From the NCBI GenBank assembly GCA_964437425.1, contig CAYTGO010000065.1, positions 1-16,786 of the forward strand: DNA of 16,786 nt. Direction: 5' to 3'. Below the pieces are notes generated by a model that saw only the letters and a program-made list of their open reading frames with translations, was not told the DNA's origin and searched no databases. Source of the DNA: Scalindua sp964437425. Lineage in GTDB: Bacteria > Planctomycetota > Brocadiia > Brocadiales > Scalinduaceae. Position 1 is the stretch's first letter, and every line of letters starts with the position of its first letter. The position numbers and the translations under genes are program-made. Shown here piece by piece: positions 1-7,318 of this stretch.

Positions 1-350
1 CCTAAGTAAACAGTAGAAACCGCATCAGGAAACAGTAAGCTCAAGAAATACGCAGCCATGACTGCACCCAGCATTTGAGACATAATATAGTAGGCTGCTG
101 TACCGGCATACATTCTCCCGGTGGCCCAGTAAGAGATCGTAATTGCAGGATTTATGTGAGAGCCTGAAATGTAACTTGTCGCATATACAACAGCAACAAC
201 CACAACGCCAAACACGGTTATCGCCCACACAGGCACTCCCTGATCGCCTGCCATCTTTACGGAGCGTCCAGCGCATACTGCACCAGCGCCAATGAAGACT
301 ATCAAAAGTGTACCTAATATTTCGGCTATATATTTACTGTACTTGTTCAT
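1..350 (-). CDS. MIP-family channel (aquaporin or glycerol facilitator), N-terminal part
   Basis: This is the first ~116 residues of a membrane channel of the major intrinsic protein family, which passes water or small neutral solutes across the inner membrane. Reading on the minus strand from the ATG at 350-348, the protein opens with a hydrophobic helix (AEILGTLLIVFIGAGAV, residues 9-25). A second helix follows at about 41-61, then the first half-helix signature SGSHINPAIT (62-71) with the pore motif N67-P68-A69, and a third helix at about 81-107. The second NPA motif and the selectivity-filter residues of the C-terminal half lie beyond the window, so water and glycerol channels cannot be told apart. 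No clear Shine-Dalgarno sequence is visible before the ATG. It lies 285 bp downstream of ribBA on the same strand, with a REP-like element between them, so it is probably transcribed separately. The family call is firm; the substrate is unknown. Confidence 0.9.
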   Translation of the reverse strand, partial: MNKYSKYIAEILGTLLIVFIGAGAVCAGRSVKMAGDQGVPVWAITVFGVVVVAVVYATSYISGSHINPAITISYWATGRMYAGTAAYYIMSQMLGAVMAAYFLSLLFPDAVSTVYL

Positions 351-635
351 TTATGAATCTGTTTAAAGTACCTTAACGCAGAGAACTAAAATAGAAAAGG
401 CTCTGTTCTCAATGTTTAAAAAGGGGATTCCTATTATAAAACGAGATAAAACTTCGGCGAGAAAAGCCAACAGCATGTCACTGAATTAAGGAATTTTTCT
501 AAATTCAGCTTAAACTTGCAAACTGTAGCGGAAGGCTTCAGCCTTCCATTCACACACTTAGACACAGTAAATGGAAACCTAAAGGTTTCCGCTACGTTTT
601 AATCTAAATCACATTGCGGACAACTACGAAAACAA
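351..635. other. Non-coding interval between ribBA and the aquaporin gene
   Basis: These 285 bp contain no supported gene. The right half holds the paired REP-like element (525-595). The left half has only a weak 7-bp inverted repeat (481-487/502-508, CTGAATT/AATTCAG) with a 14-base loop and no T-tract on either strand. The REP-like hairpins are the only plausible structure near the 3' end of the ribBA transcript, so they may take part in its 3'-end formation or stability. No convincing promoter for the aquaporin gene was recognised here. Confidence 0.6.
525..595. repeat. Paired inverted REP-like elements (BIME/REPIN-like)
   Basis: Two 26-base units face each other: 525-550 on the plus strand and 595-570 on the minus strand. 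Each begins GTAGCGGAA and ends TTCCATT, and each folds on its own into an 8-bp hairpin with a 2-base loop (530-537/540-547 and 573-580/583-590). The two units differ inside the stem (core GGCTTCAGCC versus ACCTTTAGGT), and the stem changes are paired so that both hairpins still form. The outer arms 525-533 and 587-595 are perfect inverted repeats, so the whole block can also fold as one cloverleaf. A GTAG foot followed by a hairpin, in inverted pairs outside genes, is the layout of REP/BIME/REPIN repeats, which RAYT transposases are thought to move. It begins 40 bp beyond the ribBA stop codon. I see no second copy in the window. Confidence 0.75.
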
Positions 636-1862
636 TCAAATCCCTTCAAGGAGATGTCCGAGCTTCTCTTTCTTTGTACGCAGATACTGTTCATTATCTC
701 CATGCGGTTCAATTTCGATAGGGACACGATCTGTAATTTCCAGACCATATCCGGCCAGAGCCGCAAATTTTTTCGGATTGTTTGATAAAAGCTTCATCTT
801 TGTAATTCCCAAATCTCTGAGTATCTGTGCGCCTATTCCATAATCACGTTTATCGGCACCAAAGCCGAGTTCCTTGTTTGCCTCAACGGTGTCCAGCCCG
901 GTCTCCTGTAACGCATAGGCGTGCAATTTGCTTTCAAGCCCAATCCCTCTGCCTTCCTGTCGCATGTAGAGCAAAACGCCTTTACCCTCTTTTTGAATCA
1001 TACTTAACGCACTGTGGAGCTGATCTCCGCAATCACACCTCAAAGAGCCGAAGATATCACCGGTCAAACACTCATCGTGTACACGTATTAAGACAGGATC
1101 TGTCTGTATAGGAGAAGGCTCATTATCCATGCTGCCAATATCCCCAAGGCACAAAGCCAGGTGAAGATATTCATCAGTAAACGAACGATAAAGGTGTAAA
1201 ACAAATTTCCCGTATTTTGTAGGCAAATTAACAGAAACACGTTTCTCTATCAAACGTTCCTGTTCGTGACGGTGTTTAATAATGTCCGCAATGGTGCACA
1301 TTTTCATATCGTGTTTCTCCGCAAACTTTAAAAGCTCCGGAAGTTTTGACATCGTCCCGTCTTCATTCATGAGTTCGCATATCACGGCCGAAGGGTGCAT
1401 ACCTGCCAGGCGGGCTAAATCAACAGCTCCTTCAGTATGACCGGCACGTGCTAAAACTCCTCCCTTTTTGGCCATGAGCGGGAAAACGTGTCCCGGCCTG
1501 TCAAGATCAGAGGGGATACAGTCATCACTTATAGCCTTTAATATGGTCGTTGCTCTATCCTTTGTAGATACACCCGTTGTTATACCCTCTTTAGCATCTA
1601 TCGTTATCGTAAACGGAGTCTGAAAACTTGATGTGTTTTCAGTTACCATGTGTGTTAAGCCAATCTGCTTTGCATGTTCTTCTGTTATCGTCAAACAGAT
1701 TATCCCTCTCGCATGCGATAACATAAAGTTAATAGTATCAGGTGTAATTGTCTCTGCGATTATCGTCAGATCTCCCTCGTTTTCACGACTCTCATCGTCT
1801 ACAACGATAACCATCTTACCCTGTTTTAGATCTTCAATAACCTCTGTAATTGTGTTAAACAT
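636..1862 (-). CDS. ribBA: Bifunctional riboflavin enzyme: DHBP synthase / GTP cyclohydrolase II
   Basis: This cytosolic two-domain enzyme starts both branches of riboflavin synthesis. Residues 1 to ~200 are 3,4-dihydroxy-2-butanone-4-phosphate synthase (ribulose 5-phosphate to DHBP plus formate). They carry the acidic loop RENEGD (26-31), with DRPGHVFPL (121-129) and GHTEGAVDLA (141-150). Residues ~205-408 are GTP cyclohydrolase II. They carry the zinc cysteines C265, C276 and C278 with the family's C-x10-C-x-C spacing, RQEGRGIGLE (301-310), and DKRDYGIG (337-344) in the active site. The length of 408 matches known RibBA fusions and all key motifs are intact in both halves, so both activities are expected. 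The start is supported by a purine-rich GGAAGG sequence about 9 bases upstream. It lies 25 bp after pgsA on the same strand, so the two are probably co-transcribed. No FMN riboswitch is visible, as expected for an internal operon gene. Confidence 0.97.
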   Translation of the reverse strand: MFNTITEVIEDLKQGKMVIVVDDESRENEGDLTIIAETITPDTINFMLSHARGIICLTITEEHAKQIGLTHMVTENTSSFQTPFTITIDAKEGITTGVSTKDRATTILKAISDDCIPSDLDRPGHVFPLMAKKGGVLARAGHTEGAVDLARLAGMHPSAVICELMNEDGTMSKLPELLKFAEKHDMKMCTIADIIKHRHEQERLIEKRVSVNLPTKYGKFVLHLYRSFTDEYLHLALCLGDIGSMDNEPSPIQTDPVLIRVHDECLTGDIFGSLRCDCGDQLHSALSMIQKEGKGVLLYMRQEGRGIGLESKLHAYALQETGLDTVEANKELGFGADKRDYGIGAQILRDLGITKMKLLSNNPKKFAALAGYGLEITDRVPIEIEPHGDNEQYLRTKKEKLGHLLEGI

Positions 1863-1887
1863 AATCCAAGCCTTCCATAATAATTAT

Positions 1888-2457
1888 CTATAATTGCCTG
1901 ACACCCAAATAGGTATAGTTTACCGCTGACAATAAGGTAACAGCTGCAACCACGCACCACAGAACTGCAAGGGTATGCAGAGAGATGTGGTTTCCAAGCA
2001 GTACAGCAATAATTGCTGAAATCTGCAAAAATGTTGTCAACTTGCCCAACTTATTGGGCTGCCATTTGATTTTACGTTTTATCGTAACAAAAACCGCTAA
2101 CATCCCGAACGAAAAAAGAATTTCTCTGCTTACTATTACCGCCAGTACCCAGACAGGAAATATGGGCCCGGTCCATAGTTTGTCAGAAGATAGCAAAAAA
2201 CAGGCAATTAATAGTAGCAGCTTATCCGCAGCAGGATCTAGATATTTACCAAAAGTTGTTATTTCTCCTCTTTTCCGTGCAAGATATCCATCCAAAACAT
2301 CACTTAAGCCAATTACGAGTAACACACCTAACGCTATATATCTGTAGAAGTTATGATGCTGTACCTGAATTAAGCAGATTACAAAAGGAGGGATAAAACA
2401 TATTCTTGCAAAACTGATCAAATTTGGCAATGTCAGGCATTTGTTTACTGCGTGCAT
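1888..2457 (-). CDS. pgsA: CDP-alcohol phosphatidyltransferase, probably phosphatidylglycerophosphate synthase
   Basis: This 189-residue integral membrane enzyme of the CDP-alcohol phosphatidyltransferase family probably joins CDP-diacylglycerol to glycerol 3-phosphate, the committed step to phosphatidylglycerol and cardiolipin. The full catalytic signature D-G-x2-A-R-x8-G-x3-D-x3-D is present: D56, G57, A60, R61, G70, D74 and D78. These aspartates hold the divalent metals and the nucleophile base. Several hydrophobic segments (about 19-31, 40-53, 83-95, 100-120, 140-160 and 163-185) fit the six-helix fold. The N-terminal NLISFARI segment and the length are typical of PgsA rather than phosphatidylserine synthase or cardiolipin synthase, but the acceptor alcohol is inferred. 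A GGAAA-type ribosome site lies about 8-10 bases before the ATG. It is the first gene of the pgsA-ribBA unit, behind a good promoter at 2588-2561. Confidence 0.9.
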   Translation of the reverse strand: MHAVNKCLTLPNLISFARICFIPPFVICLIQVQHHNFYRYIALGVLLVIGLSDVLDGYLARKRGEITTFGKYLDPAADKLLLLIACFLLSSDKLWTGPIFPVWVLAVIVSREILFSFGMLAVFVTIKRKIKWQPNKLGKLTTFLQISAIIAVLLGNHISLHTLAVLWCVVAAVTLLSAVNYTYLGVRQL

Positions 2458-2560
2458 AGAGATTTTCCTTTTTTATTCGTAGACTATGCACTCTTTTTTC
2501 AACTTACGACTATTAAAAAACACTCATTTTTTCCCTAAGTACTTTTCTACGTACCAAGTT

Positions 2561-2588
2561 ATGATAGCAGACGCATAATTACTGTCAA
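2561..2588 (-). promoter_or_regulatory. Sigma70-type promoter of pgsA-ribBA
   Basis: On the minus strand TTGACA (2588-2583, perfect -35) is followed after 16 bases by TATCAT (2566-2561, one mismatch to TATAAT). Transcription would start near 2554, leaving a leader of about 95 bases before the pgsA ATG. It fires away from the carAB promoter, and its -35 lies within a 9-bp inverted repeat shared with that promoter. Confidence 0.7.
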
Positions 2589-2614
2589 GCTAAAAAATAC
2601 TCCATCTTGACAGT
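2581..2614. repeat. 9-bp perfect inverted repeat spanning both divergent -35 elements
   Basis: ACTGTCAAG (2581-2589) and CTTGACAGT (2606-2614) are exact reverse complements separated by 16 bases (centre to centre 25 bp). Each arm contains the -35 hexamer of one divergent promoter. The symmetry extends 3 bases beyond the hexamers, which could reflect a shared regulator site or chance similarity of two strong -35 regions. Confidence 0.6.
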
Positions 2615-2635
2615 TAAGTTGCTAACGAGTACTAT
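2607..2635 (+). promoter_or_regulatory. Sigma70-type promoter of carAB
   Basis: A perfect -35 TTGACA (2607-2612) is followed after 17 bases by TACTAT (2630-2635, four of six matches to TATAAT). The start would be near 2642, giving a leader of about 44 bases. I see no PyrR-type or other attenuator in such a short leader. The -35 mirrors that of the divergent pgsA promoter 18 bp away. Confidence 0.65.
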
Positions 2636-2685
2636 TTAAAAAATCCGTATTTTCTGACCCTATATATAAGGTAATTATCATAACA

Positions 2686-3846
2686 ATGAAGACAAAAAAG
2701 GCCATTTTAGCCCTCTCAGATGGAAAGGTATTTGAGGGTATTTCCTTCGGTGCTGAAGGGGAAACATCGGGTGAAATCGTATTTAACACCAGTATCACCG
2801 GATATCAGGAAATACTTACAGATCCCTCATATAAGGGCCAGATTGTAAATATGACCTACCCATTGATAGGCAACTATGGCATCTGCGAAGAGGACCATGA
2901 GTCTATCCAGTCACATGTGGAAGGGTTTATCATTAAAGAACTTAGCCCATTTCCCAGCAATTGGCGCTCAACAATCAGTCTGGACGAATTCCTTAAAAGC
3001 AAAGGGATTATTGGTATTCAGGGGATTGATACAAGGGCCCTGACCAGACATATAAGGGACTGTGGTGAACAGGTAGGCATAATATCTACCGTAGAAACAG
3101 ACCATCAAAGTCTTATTTCAAAAGCGAGTGGATTGTCCGGACTTGAGGGAAAAGACTTGGTTAAAGAAGTTTCATGTCAAAAAGCTTATAGCTGGGAAGA
3201 AGCCGAAATAGAGATCAAAACAGCAGGTAAAAGTGCCCATAATCAAACGAAACATAGTAAACAGTATAAAGTGATAGTTTACGATTGTGGTGTTAAATAT
3301 AATATTCTGAGAAAATTGAGAAATCACAATTGTGATGTAACCGTGGTACCGGCCAGTACCAGCGCAAAGGAAGCACTGTCAATGAAACCTGACGGTATAG
3401 TTGCCTCAAACGGCCCCGGCGATCCGGCTGCAGTACCGTATATGGTTGAAAATATAACCGGCATAATAGGTAAAAAACCCGTTATGGGCATATGTCTGGG
3501 TAATCAAATTATTGCCCAGGCATTAGGATACAAAACATTTAAGTTGAAATTCGGACACCATGGAGGCAACCAGCCTGTCATGGATTTAAGGACAAAAAAA
3601 GTGGCAATCACGTCACAGAATCACTGTTTTGCAGTCGATGGAGAATCATTAAACGATGGACAAAGCAGCAAGTTTGGTAAGGTAGAAATTACTCACATTA
3701 ATCTTAATGATAAATCTATTGAGGGGTTGAGATGTCTGGATGTACCGGCATTTTCCGTCCAGTATCATCCTGAAGCATCACCAGGTCCTCATGATTCAAG
3801 TTATATCTTTAATGAATTCATCGAAATGATAGAAAATTTTAAATAA
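2686..3846 (+). CDS. carA: Carbamoyl-phosphate synthase small subunit (glutaminase)
   Basis: This cytosolic subunit hydrolyses glutamine and passes ammonia through a tunnel to CarB, for carbamoyl phosphate used in pyrimidine and arginine synthesis. The N-terminal CarA-specific domain spans ~1-150, with FNTSITGYQEILTDPSY (33-49) and GIQGIDTRALTRHIR (110-124). The class I glutamine amidotransferase domain spans ~193-386. Its triad is complete: nucleophile C270 in GICLGNQ, H361 and E363 in QYHPEA. The oxyanion and substrate loop SNGPGDP (241-247) and KFGHHGGNQPV (278-288) are also present. The length of 386 is normal. No strong Shine-Dalgarno sequence precedes the ATG; an AAGG about 14 bases upstream is distant. 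carB follows after a single base, so translation is probably coupled and the two subunits are made together. Confidence 0.97.
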   Translation: MKTKKAILALSDGKVFEGISFGAEGETSGEIVFNTSITGYQEILTDPSYKGQIVNMTYPLIGNYGICEEDHESIQSHVEGFIIKELSPFPSNWRSTISLDEFLKSKGIIGIQGIDTRALTRHIRDCGEQVGIISTVETDHQSLISKASGLSGLEGKDLVKEVSCQKAYSWEEAEIEIKTAGKSAHNQTKHSKQYKVIVYDCGVKYNILRKLRNHNCDVTVVPASTSAKEALSMKPDGIVASNGPGDPAAVPYMVENITGIIGKKPVMGICLGNQIIAQALGYKTFKLKFGHHGGNQPVMDLRTKKVAITSQNHCFAVDGESLNDGQSSKFGKVEITHINLNDKSIEGLRCLDVPAFSVQYHPEASPGPHDSSYIFNEFIEMIENFK

Positions 3847-3847
3847 T

Positions 3848-6800
3848 ATGCCGAAAAGAACAGATATAGAAAAAATACTCATTATCGGATCAGGCCCAAT
3901 CGTAATAGGGCAAGCGTGTGAATTTGATTACTCCGGTACTCAGGCATGCAGGGCACTGAGAGAAGATGGCTATAAAATTGTACTTGTAAACAGTAATCCG
4001 GCCACGATCATGACTGATCCGGAAGTTGCAGACAGTACGTACATCGAACCGATGACTACTGAAATATTAACAAAGATCATAGAGAAGGAGAGGCCTGATG
4101 CCCTGCTTCCGACACTGGGAGGACAAACTGGGTTGAACCTTTCTGTTTCTCTTGCCGATAAAGGCGTTCTGGAAAAATATAATGTAGAGCTGATAGGCGC
4201 TAATCTGGATGCTATAAACAAAGCTGAAAATAGAAAGCAATTTAAAGAAGCCATGAGCAACATAGGCATCCAGGTACCGGCAAGCGGGAATGCGAAATCC
4301 CTTGAAGACGCTAAGGTGATCGCGAAAGAGGTAAAGTTTCCTGTAATCATTCGACCATCTTTTACGATGGGGGGGATAGGCGGCAATGTAGCTTACAATA
4401 TAGAGGAGTTAGAAGAGTACGTTAACTTCGCTCTGGAAGCAAGCCCCGTTCACGAAGTACTTATTGAGAGATCTGTTCTGGGATGGAAAGAGTACGAACT
4501 GGAAGTAATGAGAGACCGCAAAGACAATGTTGTAATAATATGTTCAATAGAAAATCTTGATCCCATGGGCGTCCATACCGGCGACAGTATAACCGTGGCG
4601 CCGGCACAAACACTTACTGATAAGGAATATCAGATAATGAGAGATGCCGCGATCAAAATAATCCGCGAGATAGGGGTTGAAACAGGGGGGTCTAATGTTC
4701 AATTTGCGATAAATCCGTCTGACGGCGAGTTAATTGCAATCGAAATGAACCCGAGGGTGTCAAGGAGTTCTGCCCTGGCGTCCAAGGCAACTGGCTTCCC
4801 GATAGCAAAGATAGCTGCAAAGCTGGCGGTAGGTTATACACTTGATGAGATATCCAATGATATTACACGTTATACACCGGCCTCTTTTGAACCTTCGATT
4901 GATTATTGTGTAGTAAAAATTCCAAAATTCAACTTCGAGAAATTCCCTGATGCAGATCAAACGCTCACTACCCACATGAAATCTGTTGGTGAAGTAATGG
5001 CCATAGGACGTACGTTTAAAGAGTCACTGGGTAAAGCAATAAGATCTCTGGAGATCAATCGCTACGGGTTAAGTGAACATCACAGTAAAACAGTTCTGAA
5101 CGATTCAGAGAAAAAAGAGTTCATAAAGAACCACCTGTTAACTCCTTCATGGGATCGAATATGGTCTGTTGTTGACGGCATGCGTATGGGAATGACCATT
5201 GATGAGATTCATGAAATTACCTGGATCGACAGATGGTTTCTCTGTAATTTAAAACAGATCCTTGAACTGGAAGTAGAGATTAAAGACCAACATAAAAAAG
5301 GAGATTTATCAACCACTTCAGGAGAAAAAACTTCGGCAAGTAATAACGGATCATTGATAGATCCAGTTCTTTTAAAAAGAGCAAAGGAACACGGCTTCTC
5401 CGACATTCGACTGGCAGACTTGTTAAATGTAAGTGAGCTTGATATTCAAAACTGCCGTTGGCAGAATGATATTCGACCAGTGTTTAAGGTAGTGGATACT
5501 TGTGCAGCAGAATTCCAGGCTTTCACTCCTTATCTGTATTCTTCATACGAGTCTGAATGCGAGTCAAACCCTACATCAAAGAAGAAAATAATTATCCTGG
5601 GAAGCGGTCCTAACCGTATTGGACAGGGTATCGAATTCGACTACTGTTGTGTGCACGGAGTGCTGGCCTTAAAAGAGATGGGATTTGAAACTATCATGGT
5701 TAATTGTAATCCGGAAACCGTAAGTACCGATTACGATATATCTGATAGATTATACTTCGAGCCTCTTACTTTTGAGGACGTAATGGAGATAGTTGAGAAA
5801 GAGAAGCCGGAAGGTGTTATTGTGCAATTCGGAGGACAGACCCCGTTGAAACTGGCAGTGCCTCTGTTCAATGCAGGTGTTAAGATCCTTGGTACGTCAC
5901 CGGATAGTATCGACATGGCGGAAAACCGTGAAAGGTTTGCGGAGCTTCTATCCAGGCTCAATCTTCTGCAGCCTGAGAACGGAAACGCAAGATCATTCAC
6001 AGAAGCTAAAAAAATTGCAGTTTCAATCGGTTATCCTGTGATGATAAGACCTTCATATGTTTTGGGTGGCAGAGCGATGAGAGTCGTCTTTGATGAAAGC
6101 GAACTTGAAGAGTATATGACACACGCTGTTGACGTCTCTCCTGAACATCCGGTTTTGATAGATAAATTTCTGGAAGGTGCAATTGAGATAGACGTTGATG
6201 CAGTGTGTGATGGTGAAGAGGTCTTTATTGGCGGTGTCATGGAGCACATAGAAGAAGCCGGCGTACATTCAGGAGATAGTGCGTGTTCATTACCTCCTTA
6301 TTCCATAAAAGAGAAAATCATTGAAGAGATAAAATCCCAGACGAAAGCCCTGGCCCTGGAGATGAAAGTCCTTGGTATTATCAATATCCAATTTGCCGTA
6401 AAAGATGACATAGTCTATATCCTGGAAGTAAATCCGCGTGGATCGAGAACAATACCTTTTGTCAGCAAGGCTATTGGTATTCCTCTTGCAAAAATAGCAT
6501 CTCAGGTTATTGCAGGACGTAAACTGAAGGAGTTGAATATAAACAAAAATGGAAAGTGTAACCATGTTGCCGTGAAAGAAGCTGTTTTCCCATTTGTCAG
6601 ATTTCATGGCACAGATACCATCCTCGGACCGGAAATGAAATCAACCGGAGAAGTTATGGGAATTGATACTGATTTCGGAAAGGCGTTTGCCAAGGCGCAG
6701 ATGGCGATAGAAGGAGGAATTCCTCTCTCCGGTACAGTTTTCATTAGTGTCAGGGACAGAGACAAAGCCCCTATAGTAGACATCGCCCATAAACTTCACA

Positions 6801-7126
6801 ATTTAGGTTTTAAGATTTCTGCTACAGGAGGAACTGCAAAGGCTATCGAAGAGAAAGGCACTCCAGTTACTACTGTACTTAAAGAATTTGAAGGACGACC
6901 AAACGTGATAGATCATCTGAAAAACAATGATATCCAGATGGTAGTTAATACCGCCGAGGGAAAAATTTCGCAAGAGAGCTCTTATAATATACGACGTAAT
7001 GCAATCGTGTCAGGCATTCCTTACTTCACTACTGTTCCCGGAGCTATAGCCGCAGAGAGCGCTATCAGGTCAGTTTTAAGTGGCGAACTCGATGTTAAGC
7101 CAATTCAAGAATACTATATGGAATGA
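3848..7126 (+). CDS. carB: Carbamoyl-phosphate synthase large subunit
   Basis: CarB uses two ATP, bicarbonate and CarA-derived ammonia to make carbamoyl phosphate. It shows the expected internal duplication: the N half opens at about residue 11 (IIGSGPIVIGQACEFDYSG) and the C half at about 581 (IILGSGPNRIGQGIEFDYC). Each half has a pre-ATP-grasp and an ATP-grasp domain; the first includes RPSFTMGGIGGN (169-180) and EMNPRVSRSSALASKATGFP (299-318). A C-terminal MGS-like allosteric domain follows from about residue 955 (KISATGGTAKAIEEKG), where UMP and ornithine act in enterobacteria. The length is 1092 against about 1073 in E. coli. The excess sits largely in a polar low-complexity stretch around 480-503, between the oligomerisation region and the second half. 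It starts one base after the carA stop without its own clear ribosome site, which points to translational coupling. Confidence 0.97.
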   Translation: MPKRTDIEKILIIGSGPIVIGQACEFDYSGTQACRALREDGYKIVLVNSNPATIMTDPEVADSTYIEPMTTEILTKIIEKERPDALLPTLGGQTGLNLSVSLADKGVLEKYNVELIGANLDAINKAENRKQFKEAMSNIGIQVPASGNAKSLEDAKVIAKEVKFPVIIRPSFTMGGIGGNVAYNIEELEEYVNFALEASPVHEVLIERSVLGWKEYELEVMRDRKDNVVIICSIENLDPMGVHTGDSITVAPAQTLTDKEYQIMRDAAIKIIREIGVETGGSNVQFAINPSDGELIAIEMNPRVSRSSALASKATGFPIAKIAAKLAVGYTLDEISNDITRYTPASFEPSIDYCVVKIPKFNFEKFPDADQTLTTHMKSVGEVMAIGRTFKESLGKAIRSLEINRYGLSEHHSKTVLNDSEKKEFIKNHLLTPSWDRIWSVVDGMRMGMTIDEIHEITWIDRWFLCNLKQILELEVEIKDQHKKGDLSTTSGEKTSASNNGSLIDPVLLKRAKEHGFSDIRLADLLNVSELDIQNCRWQNDIRPVFKVVDTCAAEFQAFTPYLYSSYESECESNPTSKKKIIILGSGPNRIGQGIEFDYCCVHGVLALKEMGFETIMVNCNPETVSTDYDISDRLYFEPLTFEDVMEIVEKEKPEGVIVQFGGQTPLKLAVPLFNAGVKILGTSPDSIDMAENRERFAELLSRLNLLQPENGNARSFTEAKKIAVSIGYPVMIRPSYVLGGRAMRVVFDESELEEYMTHAVDVSPEHPVLIDKFLEGAIEIDVDAVCDGEEVFIGGVMEHIEEAGVHSGDSACSLPPYSIKEKIIEEIKSQTKALALEMKVLGIINIQFAVKDDIVYILEVNPRGSRTIPFVSKAIGIPLAKIASQVIAGRKLKELNINKNGKCNHVAVKEAVFPFVRFHGTDTILGPEMKSTGEVMGIDTDFGKAFAKAQMAIEGGIPLSGTVFISVRDRDKAPIVDIAHKLHNLGFKISATGGTAKAIEEKGTPVTTVLKEFEGRPNVIDHLKNNDIQMVVNTAEGKISQESSYNIRRNAIVSGIPYFTTVPGAIAAESAIRSVLSGELDVKPIQEYYME

Positions 7127-7254
7127 GGTATTTTTTCTACATATTGAATGTGAAAAAAATGATTCCATCTCATTTATCTACAAGAGCTTACCCAAGTTTA
7201 CCCATACCTGTAATTATATCCTACCAGACTAAATAAGCAGGCTTCTGATTTGAG

Positions 7255-7283
7255 TTGACACCATTTTTTAAATCTGGTTTAAT
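7255..7283 (+). promoter_or_regulatory. Sigma70-type promoter of secA
   Basis: TTGACA (7255-7260, perfect) and TTTAAT (7278-7283, one mismatch to TATAAT) are separated by exactly 17 bases. The start would be near 7290, about 29 bases before the secA ATG. It is among the best promoter matches in the window and suggests secA is transcribed independently of carAB, although no strong terminator separates them. Confidence 0.75.
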
Positions 7284-7318
7284 GTAATTTTGCAATTTTT
7301 CGGACATAAACCACAATA

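Noticed and set aside
25..276. Minus-strand open frame rich in cysteine
   Set aside because: It lies in another frame over the aquaporin gene, whose own frame shows the HINPAIT motif and membrane helices.
481..508. Inverted repeat CTGAATT/AATTCAG as a ribBA terminator
   Set aside because: Only 7 AT-rich pairs with a 14-base loop and no T-tract on either strand.
2661..2671. TATATATAAGG as a second carAB -10 box
   Set aside because: No -35 at proper distance and it would place the start almost at the ATG; the TTGACA-N17-TACTAT promoter is better.
7131..7159. Terminator after carB
   Set aside because: The T-run and A-run can pair around a short ACAT/ATGT stem, but the stem is weak, bulged and lacks a trailing T-tract.
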